A program made the translations under genes and the position numbers. From positions 1 to 32,427 of the forward strand of contig CBDDXH010000005.1 in the NCBI GenBank assembly GCA_965235125.1: a stretch of DNA of 32,427 nt. Reading direction: 5' to 3'. Source of the DNA: Pelagilacustribacter hypolimneticus (GTDB lineage Bacteria > Pseudomonadota > Alphaproteobacteria > Pelagibacterales > Pelagibacteraceae). Below the pieces are notes generated by a model. It was given only the letters and a program-made list of their open reading frames with translations, searched no databases and was not told the origin of the DNA. This document shows positions 6,897 to 15,174 of the stretch, in pieces. Numbering within the stretch: the first letter of the stretch is position 1; each line of letters starts with the position of its first letter.

Positions 6897-8641
6897 ATAG
6901 TTCAGACCAGCTTTTAAATAAAATTCAATCTTATAATAAATTTTCAAATATTGGACCATTAAACAAAGCTTATAATTTTGCCTTAGAAGCACATAAAAAT
7001 CAAAAAAGAGTATCTGGGCTTCCCTATGTGGTTCATCCTATTGCCGTTGCAGATATTTTAGCTGAACTTAAATTAGATAGCGCTACAATAATTACAGGAT
7101 TATTGCACGACACAATTGAAGACACTAAAGCAACATACGATATAGTTTTGCAAGAATTTGGCAAGGAAGTAGCTGACTTAGTTGATGGTGTCACAAAGAT
7201 TTCAGCTTTAGAAAATAAAGCCAGTGAAAATTCTCAAGCAGAAAATTTTAGAAAATTAATTCTAGCAACGTCTAAAGATATAAGAGTTTTGTTGGTTAAA
7301 TTAGCTGATCGATTACATAATATGAGAACCATTGCTTCATTTACTTCAGAGGATAAAAAAAAAAGAATTTCTAAAGAGACCATGGAAATTTATGCACCTC
7401 TGGCAGATAGAATGGGAATGAATTTAATAAGAGACGAATTAGAAGATTTATCTTTTGCAGTTTTAAATAGTGATGCTAGAAATTTAATTGTAGAAAGATT
7501 AAAATATATTAAAGATAATCGGACTGATAACTTTAAATTAATTTCTGGTGAACTTATTTTGGCTTTAAAAGAAAAAGGAATTAAAGCAATTCTAACCGGC
7601 AGAGAAAAAACACCTTTTTCTATTTGGAGAAAAATTCAAAATAAAAAAATTTCTTTAGAACATTTAACTGATATTATCGGTTTTAGAGTTATCGTTGACT
7701 CCATTGAAGATTGCTATAAAACACTTGGTATACTTCATGGCTCTTATTCAGCTATACCTTTAAAATTTAAAGATTATATTTCAACGCCAAAAATAAATAA
7801 ATATCAGTCAATACATACTGCAATAATTGGACCAAAAAAACAAAGAATTGAAATTCAAATAAGAACACATGAAATGCATGATTTTGCCGAACGAGGAATT
7901 GCATCACACTGGAATTATAAATCATCTGAAAAATTATCTGATCTTTCCTTGAAAGAGTATGATTGGTTGAGAGATCTAGTTGAAATAATGGAAACAGATA
8001 ATAGTCTAGATCATTATTATGAATTTACAAAACTTCAGATGTTTCAAGAAAATGTTTTTTGTTTTACACCAAAAGGAGCCGTTATAAAGCTTCCAAAAGA
8101 TGCCACACCAATAGATTTTGCTTTCGCTGTTCATACTAATATTGGAAATACAGCAATTGGATGTAGAATAAATGGTCAAGAGTCAGCTTTACAAACTCAT
8201 CTTTACAATGGTGATACGGTAGAAATTATAAACTCAAAAAATGTATCGCCTTCGTTACATTGGATTTCATCCTCTAAAACGGGAAAAGCTAGGGCAGCAA
8301 TTAGAAGGTATTGGCAGGATAAATCTGAAAATCTAATTTCAAAAAAAAAAAAGGAATACACAAGTACATTAGTTGTAGATTTGCCAGATCAGCCAGGTGT
8401 TTTAGGTGAAGTTAGTACTTTAATAGGCTTAAATGGAAGCAACATACTAAACGTGGAGTTGCTGAAAAAAAAAGATAAATTTCTTCAATTCTCTTTTGAT
8501 TTACAAATAAATGATTTAAAAAACTTTACAAACTTGATAAGTCAAATCAAACAGAAAAACTTAATATTTAAGATTATTAGACACAAAGAGAAAAAAAATG
8601 CTTTCATACAAAGATTCTTTAAAAATTTTAAAAGAAACTAA
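6893..8641 (+). CDS. spoT: RelA/SpoT-type (p)ppGpp synthetase/hydrolase, shortened C-terminal region
   Basis: This enzyme makes and breaks the alarmone (p)ppGpp. Hydrolase domain: His48, His72-Asp73, Glu76-Asp77 and Asp139 are all present. Synthetase domain (about 215-345): RVIV strand with its Asp just upstream, DYISTPKINKYQSIHT, and EIQIRTHEMHDFAERGIASHW-like end. Both activities look intact. A TGS domain starts near residue 387 (VFCFTPKGAVIKLPKDATPI) and an ACT domain near 489. Only about 40 residues lie between TGS and ACT, against about 180 in E. coli SpoT, so the helical and zinc-finger/RIS regions are missing; total length is 582 against 702. The 3' end overlaps pyrE by 44 bases. Confidence 0.93.
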   Translation: MNSSDQLLNKIQSYNKFSNIGPLNKAYNFALEAHKNQKRVSGLPYVVHPIAVADILAELKLDSATIITGLLHDTIEDTKATYDIVLQEFGKEVADLVDGVTKISALENKASENSQAENFRKLILATSKDIRVLLVKLADRLHNMRTIASFTSEDKKKRISKETMEIYAPLADRMGMNLIRDELEDLSFAVLNSDARNLIVERLKYIKDNRTDNFKLISGELILALKEKGIKAILTGREKTPFSIWRKIQNKKISLEHLTDIIGFRVIVDSIEDCYKTLGILHGSYSAIPLKFKDYISTPKINKYQSIHTAIIGPKKQRIEIQIRTHEMHDFAERGIASHWNYKSSEKLSDLSLKEYDWLRDLVEIMETDNSLDHYYEFTKLQMFQENVFCFTPKGAVIKLPKDATPIDFAFAVHTNIGNTAIGCRINGQESALQTHLYNGDTVEIINSKNVSPSLHWISSSKTGKARAAIRRYWQDKSENLISKKKKEYTSTLVVDLPDQPGVLGEVSTLIGLNGSNILNVELLKKKDKFLQFSFDLQINDLKNFTNLISQIKQKNLIFKIIRHKEKKNAFIQRFFKNFKRN

Positions 8642-9182
8642 TGCATTAATAGACGGACACTTCATTCTTTCTTCTGGTTTACATAGTCCTCAATATGTTC
8701 AATGTGCTCAATTATTAAGTAAACCGCATAAAGCAAAAAAATTTTGCAATTCACTAGCTGATAAAATTTTAAAAGAGTTCAATAATATTGATCTGATACT
8801 TTCACCTGCAATGGGTGGTATTGTTATTGGGTATGAAATAGGAAGATTATTAAAAAAAGTAGCAATATTTTCAGAAAGAGTAAATGGTGAATTCAAATTA
8901 AGAAGAGGATTTAAAATATTAGAGAATGCAAAAGTTTTAGTTGTAGAAGACGTTATTACAACTGGGAAATCTAGTTTAGAGTGCTCGAAATTAATAAAAG
9001 ATTCAAATGCAAATCTATTAGGATTTGCCTGTTTAATAGATAGGTCAAATGGTATTTCGATGTTAAATAAAAAAATAGTCTCCCAGCTAAAGATAAATAT
9101 ACCAACTTATAAAGAAAATGAGTTACCAAAAGATCTAAAGTTGATACCCGCAACTAAACCTGGCAGCAGAGATCTTAAATGA
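8598..9182 (+). CDS. pyrE: Orotate phosphoribosyltransferase
   Basis: PyrE joins orotate to PRPP to give OMP in pyrimidine synthesis. The 194-residue protein has the N-terminal block DGHFILSSGLHS (residues 19-30), AMGGIVIGYEIGR (71-83) and the PRPP loop VVEDVITTGKS (115-125). The start at 8598 gives the usual N-terminus of the short PyrE class, so the 44-base overlap with the preceding (p)ppGpp enzyme gene is real rather than a start-choice error; no Met occurs between it and the conserved block. The next gene starts four bases before this one ends. Confidence 0.95.
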   Translation: MLSYKDSLKILKETNALIDGHFILSSGLHSPQYVQCAQLLSKPHKAKKFCNSLADKILKEFNNIDLILSPAMGGIVIGYEIGRLLKKVAIFSERVNGEFKLRRGFKILENAKVLVVEDVITTGKSSLECSKLIKDSNANLLGFACLIDRSNGISMLNKKIVSQLKINIPTYKENELPKDLKLIPATKPGSRDLK

Positions 9183-9901
9183 ACAAAATAAGACTTGGTG
9201 TAAACATAGATCACGTTGCAACGGTTAGAAATGCAAGGGGTGAGAAATATCCAAGTCCATTACGTGCAGCAATCATTGCCCAAAAATGTGGAGCTCACTC
9301 AGTTACCATACATCTAAGAGAAGATAGAAGACATATTAATGATATGGATTTAAGGGAAATAAAATCAAAACTTAAAATACCATTAAATTTAGAAATTGCA
9401 GCAACAAAAGAGATGTTAAACATTGCTTTGAAGCACAAACCAAATTTTGTTTGTATAGTCCCAGAAAAAAGAAAAGAAATTACCACCGAAGGCGGACTTA
9501 ACTTAAATTATAAAAAAAATTTTCTAAAAAAAATTATTTTACAATTAAAGAAAAATGGATCTCGTGTAAGTTTGTTTATTGAGCCAAAAATTGAAGATGT
9601 TAAAATTTCTTTTGAATTAAATGTTGACTGCATTGAATTACATACTGGAAAGATATGCAATCTAATAAACAAAAAAAAATCCTATAAATCTGAGTTTAAA
9701 AAAATTATTAATGCAGTAAATCTTGCATCTGATTTGGGTTTAGAAGTTCATGCCGGTCATGGTCTAACTTATCAATCAGCTAAAATAATTTCAAAAATAA
9801 AAAAAATAAAAGAATTTAATATAGGACATTTTTTAATAGGCGAATCTATTTATGTTGGGCTTCCTATGGTTATAAAACAATTTAAAAAACTTATAGGTTG
9901 A
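9179..9901 (+). CDS. pdxJ: Pyridoxine 5'-phosphate synthase
   Basis: PdxJ closes the pyridoxine ring from 1-deoxyxylulose 5-phosphate and 3-amino-1-hydroxyacetone phosphate. The 240-residue protein carries LGVNIDHVATVRNARG near the N-terminus, TIHLREDRRHI (residues 44-54), LNLEIAA and EVHAGHGLTY, the conserved blocks of this TIM-barrel family. Its place between pyrE and acpS is the usual alphaproteobacterial order. It overlaps pyrE by four bases (ATGA). De novo vitamin B6 synthesis is implied, and glyA in this window needs the product as PLP. Confidence 0.96.
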   Translation: MNKIRLGVNIDHVATVRNARGEKYPSPLRAAIIAQKCGAHSVTIHLREDRRHINDMDLREIKSKLKIPLNLEIAATKEMLNIALKHKPNFVCIVPEKRKEITTEGGLNLNYKKNFLKKIILQLKKNGSRVSLFIEPKIEDVKISFELNVDCIELHTGKICNLINKKKSYKSEFKKIINAVNLASDLGLEVHAGHGLTYQSAKIISKIKKIKEFNIGHFLIGESIYVGLPMVIKQFKKLIG

Positions 9902-9902
9902 T

Positions 9903-10283
9903 ATGCCCATATACGGAGTAGGTTCTGATATTATTGATATAAGCAGGATACAAAAATCATTAAAAAATGACACTTTTAAAAAAAAATTATTTTCAAGCAA
10001 AGAAATAAAAATTATAGAAACTAAATCTAATAGAATTGCAAGTTACGCTAAAAGATTTGCTGCAAAAGAAGCTTTTTCTAAAGCATTAGGTACAGGAATA
10101 TCTAAAGGCTTATCTTTCAAGGAAATATCGATAATTAATGATAAAAATGGTAAACCTTATATTGAACTATCTGGTAAGACAAAGTCCATTGTTAGACTAA
10201 TTTTAAAGAAAAAATATAAAATTTTTTTAACAATCTCTGACGAGCGCAAATACGCTTTAGCTATGGTAATTATAACTTTTTAA
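9903..10283 (+). CDS. acpS: Holo-[acyl-carrier-protein] synthase
   Basis: AcpS transfers 4'-phosphopantetheine from CoA to acyl carrier protein. In 126 residues it shows the N-terminal GVGSDIIDISRI with the metal ligand Asp9, and RFAAKEAFSKALGTGI with Glu56, the second metal ligand. Length is normal for the small trimeric class. One base separates it from pdxJ, and its stop overlaps the lepB start as TAATG. Confidence 0.95.
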   Translation: MPIYGVGSDIIDISRIQKSLKNDTFKKKLFSSKEIKIIETKSNRIASYAKRFAAKEAFSKALGTGISKGLSFKEISIINDKNGKPYIELSGKTKSIVRLILKKKYKIFLTISDERKYALAMVIITF

Positions 10284-11023
10284 TGAAAAAAAAATTCTTA
10301 GTAATTATTTTTGAAAATTTAAAAACTTTATTTTATGCTTTAGTAATTGCAGTAATAATCAGATCCTTATTTTTTCAACCATTTTATATTCCATCGTCAT
10401 CTATGGAGCCAACACTTTTAATTGGAGATCGTATATTTGTAAAAAAGTTCATCTATGGTTATAGCAAACATTCATTTCCATTTAGTCCACCATTTTTTTT
10501 CGGAAGAATTTTAGATAAACGTCCTGAATATGGAGATTTAGTTGTATTTAAGACACCAGTAGATAATAGAACAGACTATATTAAAAGGTTAATTGGATTA
10601 CCTGGCGATACAATACAATTTAAAAATGGCAAATTATTTTTAAATCAAAAAGAAATTTTAAGAACCGAAGCTAAAAATTTAAATAAAATAAGATGCGGAG
10701 ATTTATCACCAGAAGTTATTAGTTTTAAAGAAACATTACCGAATGGCAAAACATATACTGCTGTTTACAATAAATTAGGATCCATGCAAAATACTGATGA
10801 ATATAAAGTTCCAGAAAATCATTTCTTTTTTTTAGGTGATAACCGAGATTGTTCAAAGGATAGCCGATATCTTTCGAGTGTTGGATATGTTGCTAGTGAA
10901 AACTTAGTTGGACAAGCGTCATTAATTTTTTTCTCTAATGATACCGTGTCAGGTAGTATATTTAAATTTTGGAATTGGAATAATTCTCTAAGAATTGCAA
11001 GATTTTTTAAATCATTAACATGA
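10283..11023 (+). CDS. lepB: Signal peptidase I
   Basis: LepB removes signal peptides from exported proteins at the outer face of the inner membrane. The 246-residue protein has one N-terminal membrane segment (about residues 15-32), then IPSSSMEPTL with catalytic Ser40, DYIKRLIGLPGD with general-base Lys101, and GDNRDCSKDSRY near 190. Length is typical of alphaproteobacterial enzymes. It sits between acpS and rnc, overlapping the latter by four bases. The plausible client proteins here include the transglycosylase; the lipoproteins would instead need signal peptidase II. Confidence 0.96.
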   Translation: MKKKFLVIIFENLKTLFYALVIAVIIRSLFFQPFYIPSSSMEPTLLIGDRIFVKKFIYGYSKHSFPFSPPFFFGRILDKRPEYGDLVVFKTPVDNRTDYIKRLIGLPGDTIQFKNGKLFLNQKEILRTEAKNLNKIRCGDLSPEVISFKETLPNGKTYTAVYNKLGSMQNTDEYKVPENHFFFLGDNRDCSKDSRYLSSVGYVASENLVGQASLIFFSNDTVSGSIFKFWNWNNSLRIARFFKSLT

Positions 11024-11691
11024 TGGAGCATTTATCTAAATTAGAACAAAAAATAGGTATCAAATTTAAAGACAAAACACTTTTAGAAAAAAGTTTAATA
11101 CACAAAAGTAATAATAGTGCCGACAATAATGAAAAATTAGAATTTTTGGGTGATAGAGTTTTAGGACTAGTATTAGCAAATACTCTTTTAAAAATTTATC
11201 CAAATGATAATGAAGGAACAATCGATAAAAAATTTGCAAATTTAGTAAATAAAAGAACTTGTCTTCATGTAGCAAAAAAAATAGAGCTAAAAAAATATAT
11301 TACTACTGGAGACTCGCATAAAAGCCCTAATAAGTCCTCTGATAAAATTTTTAGCGATGGTTTAGAGGCTTTACTGGGTGCAATTTTTTTAGATCAAGGA
11401 TTGCAAATAACTGAAAAATTTATATTAAATATTTGGAGTGAATTTTTAGAAAAATCAATTGAAACTGAAATAGATTCCAAAACCCAATTACAAGAATATA
11501 GTCTTAAAAAATTTAAATTATTACCAGTATACATAATAAAAAAACAGTCAGGTCCTCAACATAGACCCGTCTTCAAAGTTGAAGTTCAAATTAAAAATTC
11601 TAAAAAGTTTTATGCTTCTGGTACATCAAAAAAAAATGCTCAACAAAATGCTGCTCAAAAATTATTAGCTGATTTAAAAACTCAATCATGA
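11020..11691 (+). CDS. rnc: Ribonuclease III
   Basis: RNase III cuts double-stranded RNA and matures rRNA precursors. Catalytic residues match E. coli numbering closely: Glu38, Glu41 and Asp45 in EKLEFLGDRVLG, then Asp113 and Glu116 in FSDGLEALLGAIFLDQG. A double-stranded RNA binding domain occupies about residues 150-220 with the closing KKNAQQNAAQKLL. The 223-residue length is normal. Two adjacent ATG codons (11020 and 11023) could start it. The usual next gene, era, is absent: recO starts four bases before rnc ends. Confidence 0.96.
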   Translation: MMEHLSKLEQKIGIKFKDKTLLEKSLIHKSNNSADNNEKLEFLGDRVLGLVLANTLLKIYPNDNEGTIDKKFANLVNKRTCLHVAKKIELKKYITTGDSHKSPNKSSDKIFSDGLEALLGAIFLDQGLQITEKFILNIWSEFLEKSIETEIDSKTQLQEYSLKKFKLLPVYIIKKQSGPQHRPVFKVEVQIKNSKKFYASGTSKKNAQQNAAQKLLADLKTQS

Positions 11692-12368
11692 ATTGGCAAG
11701 ATCAGGGTTTTTTACTTTCAAAAATAAAGTTTCGCGAAAATGCGAATATTATAAATGTCTTTACTAATATGAAAGGTAAAGTAAGTGGCATTGTTCACGG
11801 AGGTAATTCAAGAAAAATTAAAAATTTTTTACAAATTTCAAATAAGATATTTATCATTTATTCATCAAAATCAGAAAATAGATTGGGCAACTTTAAAACA
11901 GAGCTCATAACAGCTATTTCTCCCAAGTACTTTAATGATAAAAAACGAACTTCAGCTTTATTATCGCTATCTTCAATTTTGAATCTTATACTTCCTGACT
12001 CACAACCCTATAAAAATTTATATATAGCATTAGATGAATTATTAAATAATTTTGATCAAGAAACTTGGATCATTAACTATATTTATTGGGAACTTACGTT
12101 ATTAAAAGAGCTTGGGTTTGATCCTTTTCTTGATCAATTTTTTTTAAAAGACGATCAAACACATAAATATAAAAGTGTTGAAATTGATAATATAAAATAT
12201 CAAGTTCCTATATTTTTATTAATAAATAAAAAAGTAGATAATTTAGAAAATAAACAAATCTTAACAGCCTTAAGTTTTACAAGAGAAATATTGGCTAATA
12301 AATTTTTTTTTCCAAATAATTTAACTATGCCAAAATCAAGAATAGTTTTAGAAAATTATTTTAATTGA
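11688..12368 (+). CDS. recO: DNA repair protein RecO
   Basis: RecO loads RecA on SSB-coated DNA in the RecFOR pathway. The 226-residue protein starts with the OB-fold block WQDQGFLLSKIKFRENANIINVFT and GIVHGG, followed by the helical part with YWELTLLKELGFDP (about residues 147-160). The rest is poorly conserved, as is usual. It contains no cysteine, so the zinc module of many RecO proteins is absent, as in E. coli. It is the last gene of the dapA train; its stop overlaps the end of the convergent hemB by 13 bases. Confidence 0.9.
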   Translation: MNWQDQGFLLSKIKFRENANIINVFTNMKGKVSGIVHGGNSRKIKNFLQISNKIFIIYSSKSENRLGNFKTELITAISPKYFNDKKRTSALLSLSSILNLILPDSQPYKNLYIALDELLNNFDQETWIINYIYWELTLLKELGFDPFLDQFFLKDDQTHKYKSVEIDNIKYQVPIFLLINKKVDNLENKQILTALSFTREILANKFFFPNNLTMPKSRIVLENYFN

Positions 12369-13348
12369 TCAGCTATTTCTAGAGAAAAATAACTTACGAT
12401 AGCATTCGAGCCAGCACGTTTTAAAGAGATCAAACTTTCTAATATAGCTTCCTTATTTATAATTCCTTTTATAATTCCATTTTTAATTAAGGAATATTCA
12501 CCAGATACTTGGTAAGAAAAAATTGGAATCTTAAAATTATCTTTTATTGATCTTATTATGTCTAAATAGGGTAAGCCTGGTTTTACCATAACAATATCTG
12601 CACCCTCTTTAATATCTAAGGCTACTTCTCTTAGGGCTTCACTAGAATTTCTAAAATCCATTTGATAGGTTTTTTTATCGCCCTTTAAATTTTTTTTCGA
12701 ACCAACAGCTTCTCGAAAAGGTCCATAAAAATGGGATGCATATTTAACAGCGTACGAAACAATTTGAGTATCCTTAAAACCTTTTTTATCTAGAGCATTT
12801 CGAATTTTTCCAATTCTTCCATCCATCATGTCTGAAGGAGCTATGATATCGCATTTCATTTCAGCTTGAAGTAAAGATTGTTTTATTAAAATTTCTATTG
12901 TTAAATCATTATCAATAATACCATTTTTTAAAACTCCATCGTGCCCATGACTTGTATAAGGATCAAGAGCAACATCACACATTATACCAATATCGTTTTT
13001 AAACTCTTTTTTTAACTTTCTTAAAGCTTTGCATATTAAATTATTTTTATTAAGAGCCTCCTTGCCTTGTGAGTCTTTTTTTTTTCGTTCAGTGTAGGGA
13101 AAAAGAGCTATTAAAGGAATTTTTAATTTACAAGCTTTCTCGACTACTCGAGCCAATTCATCTATTGAATAACGAAAAACATTTGGCATTGAGTCGATGC
13201 TCTCTTTTTTTTTAATACCTTCTTTTACAAATAAAGGTAAAATTAAATCATTCGTAGACAAATTGTGTTCAGAAACAAGCCTTCTAATCCAATCTGTTTT
13301 TCGATTTCTTCTCATTCTGAGACCTGGATATGTGCCAAGTGTTTTCAT
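12356..13348 (-). CDS. hemB: Delta-aminolevulinic acid dehydratase (porphobilinogen synthase), magnesium-type
   Basis: HemB condenses two aminolevulinate molecules to porphobilinogen for heme. The frame stays open to 13459, but I place the start at the ATG at 13346-13348, giving 330 residues and the usual N-terminus (GTYPGLRMRRNR); the extra 37 residues are a hydrophobic, atypical extension overlapping rpiB. The active-site lysines are in AVKYASHFYGPF and VMVKPGLPY. The metal loop reads DVALDPYTSHGHDG: Asp and Ala stand where zinc enzymes have Cys, so this is the magnesium-type. It is flanked by convergent recO and divergent rpiB. Confidence 0.95.
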   Translation of the reverse strand: MKTLGTYPGLRMRRNRKTDWIRRLVSEHNLSTNDLILPLFVKEGIKKKESIDSMPNVFRYSIDELARVVEKACKLKIPLIALFPYTERKKKDSQGKEALNKNNLICKALRKLKKEFKNDIGIMCDVALDPYTSHGHDGVLKNGIIDNDLTIEILIKQSLLQAEMKCDIIAPSDMMDGRIGKIRNALDKKGFKDTQIVSYAVKYASHFYGPFREAVGSKKNLKGDKKTYQMDFRNSSEALREVALDIKEGADIVMVKPGLPYLDIIRSIKDNFKIPIFSYQVSGEYSLIKNGIIKGIINKEAILESLISLKRAGSNAIVSYFSLEIADQLK

Positions 13349-13436
13349 GTTTTTTATAAACTTTAATGTTTTGGTAATTATAATATTATTGCTATATATA
13401 AAAGTAATTAAATAAATAAAAAATATAATAATATAA
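13349..13436. promoter_or_regulatory. Divergent promoter region, hemB and rpiB
   Basis: These 88 A+T-rich bases separate the chosen hemB start from the rpiB start. A perfect TATAAT lies at 13379-13384 on the plus strand, and another on the minus strand at 13382-13377, the two overlapping. No convincing -35 box accompanies either at 16-18 bases. The stretch probably carries both promoters, but the exact sites cannot be fixed by eye. Confidence 0.35.
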
Positions 13437-13868
13437 ATGTTATTTTCAAAAATTTGCATAGCTTCTGACCATGCCGGTTACCAATTAAAGGAAAAGATTA
13501 AAGATTTTTTAATAAAGAAAGATGTCCCGGTAATAGATCTGGGTCCTTTAGCAAGTGAACCCGTAGATTACCCAGATTATGCGAAAAAATTAGCTAAAAG
13601 AGTGCTATTAAAGAAGAGCGATGGAGGAATTTTAGTTTGTGGATCTGGGACAGGAATGGCTATTACAGCAAATAAATTTAAAGGTATTCGTGCAGCACAA
13701 TGTTATAGTAGGAAAAGCACTATACTTTCTAGACAACATAATAATGCAAATATTATTTGTTTAGGTTCTAGAATGCTTAAGTCAAAAGAAGCTTTTAACT
13801 TTATTAATTATTTTTTTAATACTAAATTTCAAGGTGGAAGACATCAAAAAAGATTAAATAAAATTTAA
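13437..13868 (+). CDS. rpiB: Ribose-5-phosphate isomerase B
   Basis: RpiB interconverts ribose 5-phosphate and ribulose 5-phosphate in the pentose phosphate pathway. The 143-residue protein shows ASDHAGYQLK near the N-terminus, DYPDYA (residues 45-50), the active-site Cys in GGILVCGSGTGMAI, and RQHNNANIICLG with the conserved His. Length is typical. It is the first gene of a plus-strand train, three bases before glyA, an order frequent in alphaproteobacteria. Its product pool also supplies ribulose 5-phosphate, the substrate of the dihydroxybutanone phosphate synthase downstream. Confidence 0.95.
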   Translation: MLFSKICIASDHAGYQLKEKIKDFLIKKDVPVIDLGPLASEPVDYPDYAKKLAKRVLLKKSDGGILVCGSGTGMAITANKFKGIRAAQCYSRKSTILSRQHNNANIICLGSRMLKSKEAFNFINYFFNTKFQGGRHQKRLNKI

Positions 13869-13871
13869 TTT

Positions 13872-15161
13872 ATGAGCAAAGAAAATTTAAATAATTTTTT
13901 TAATAGAGAGTTAGCAATTAGTGACAAAGATCTTTATCAGTCTATAAGCAGCGAATACAATAGACAAATAAATCATATTGAACTTATTGCATCTGAAAAT
14001 TATGTTTCAAGAGCTGTTCTTGAGACTCAAGGTTCAGTTTTAACAAATAAATATGCAGAAGGTTATTCCGGAAAAAGATATTACGGAGGATGTGAATTTG
14101 TAGATATTGCCGAAAATTTGGCTATAGAAAGAGTAACAAAACTTTTTAATTGTAAGTTTGCTAATGTTCAACCCCATTCAGGTGCACAAGCAAACGGCGC
14201 AGTGTATCTAGCTCTTATAAAACCTGGTGACACCATACTAGGCATGAGTTTAAATTCTGGCGGTCATTTAACGCACGGAGCTAAACCAGCGCAATCTGGA
14301 AAATGGTTTAATGCTAAACATTATGATGTAAACCCAGAAACAGGATTAATTGATTATGAAAGTGTTGAAAAACTTGCATTAGAAAATAATCCAAAAATAA
14401 TAATTGCTGGTGGCAGTGCTTATTCAAGAATTATCGATTTTAAAAAATTTAGAAAAATAGCCGATAAAGTTAAAGCTTATCTTTTAGTTGATATGGCACA
14501 TTTTTCTGGTCTTGTTGCAGGTGGAGTTTATCCAAACCCAGTTGACTATGCAGATGTTGTTACATCAACTACACATAAAGTTTTAAGAGGACCTCGTGGA
14601 GGAATAATTTTAACTAATAGTGAAGATTTAATTAAAAAATTTAATTCTGCAATATTTCCTGGTTTACAAGGTGGGCCATTAATGCATGTTATTGCTGCTA
14701 AAGCAGTTTGTTTTAAAGAAGCATTAGACCAAAGCTTTAAAGATTATGCACAAAAAGTTATAGAAAATGCGAAAACTCTTTCTGGTACTTTAATTAAAAA
14801 CGGATTTAAAATTTTTTCTGGAGGCACAGACACACATTTAATGTTGTTAGATTTAAGAAATTTAAAATTATCTGGAAAACTTGCAATGGAAAGTTTGGGT
14901 AAAGCCAATATTACGTGCAATAAAAATGCAATTCCATTTGACACAGAAAGTCCAATGGTTACGTCAGGTATCCGACTAGGAACACCAGCATCTACTACAA
15001 GAGGTTTTGGTGAAAAAGAATTTGTCTTAATTGGGCAATTAATTTCAAAAATACTTACAGAACTAGCTAAAAATAGAGAAAACAATTCCAAAGCAGAAAA
15101 TGAAGTGCAAAAAGAGGTAATTGATCTTTGTAAATCTTTTCCTATATATAGTAGTCTATAG
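13872..15161 (+). CDS. glyA: Serine hydroxymethyltransferase
   Basis: GlyA interconverts serine and glycine while passing a one-carbon unit to tetrahydrofolate. The 429-residue protein has IELIASENYVS (residues 36-46), YAEGYSGKRYYGG (61-73), HSGAQANGAVY, the PLP-binding Lys236 in TSTTHKVLRGPRGG, and GIRLGTPASTTRG near the C-terminus. All key blocks are present and length is normal. It lies between rpiB and nrdR, with no riboswitch or gap in front. It links to folK (folate) and pdxJ (PLP) in this window. Confidence 0.98.
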   Translation: MSKENLNNFFNRELAISDKDLYQSISSEYNRQINHIELIASENYVSRAVLETQGSVLTNKYAEGYSGKRYYGGCEFVDIAENLAIERVTKLFNCKFANVQPHSGAQANGAVYLALIKPGDTILGMSLNSGGHLTHGAKPAQSGKWFNAKHYDVNPETGLIDYESVEKLALENNPKIIIAGGSAYSRIIDFKKFRKIADKVKAYLLVDMAHFSGLVAGGVYPNPVDYADVVTSTTHKVLRGPRGGIILTNSEDLIKKFNSAIFPGLQGGPLMHVIAAKAVCFKEALDQSFKDYAQKVIENAKTLSGTLIKNGFKIFSGGTDTHLMLLDLRNLKLSGKLAMESLGKANITCNKNAIPFDTESPMVTSGIRLGTPASTTRGFGEKEFVLIGQLISKILTELAKNRENNSKAENEVQKEVIDLCKSFPIYSSL

Positions 15162-15174
15162 ATTAAAAATAACT

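Noticed and set aside
13349..13459. Extended hemB reading frame starting at 13459
   Set aside because: The extra 37 residues are hydrophobic and unlike any HemB N-terminus, and they overlap the rpiB start; the Met at 13348 gives the normal GTYPGLRMRR start.
13872..13900. Glycine riboswitch before glyA
   Set aside because: rpiB ends three bases upstream, leaving no space, and no conserved glycine aptamer blocks are visible.
14744..15091. Antisense reading frame of 115 codons inside glyA
   Set aside because: It is a shadow of a highly conserved gene; no start signal or recognisable family. The same applies to antisense frames in ribB (17329-17730), ribD, hppA, plsX, hom and recJ.
15121..15174. 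Upstream extension of nrdR
   Set aside because: The added residues come from the glyA coding region in another frame; NrdR begins at the zinc ribbon MLCPFC at 15175.
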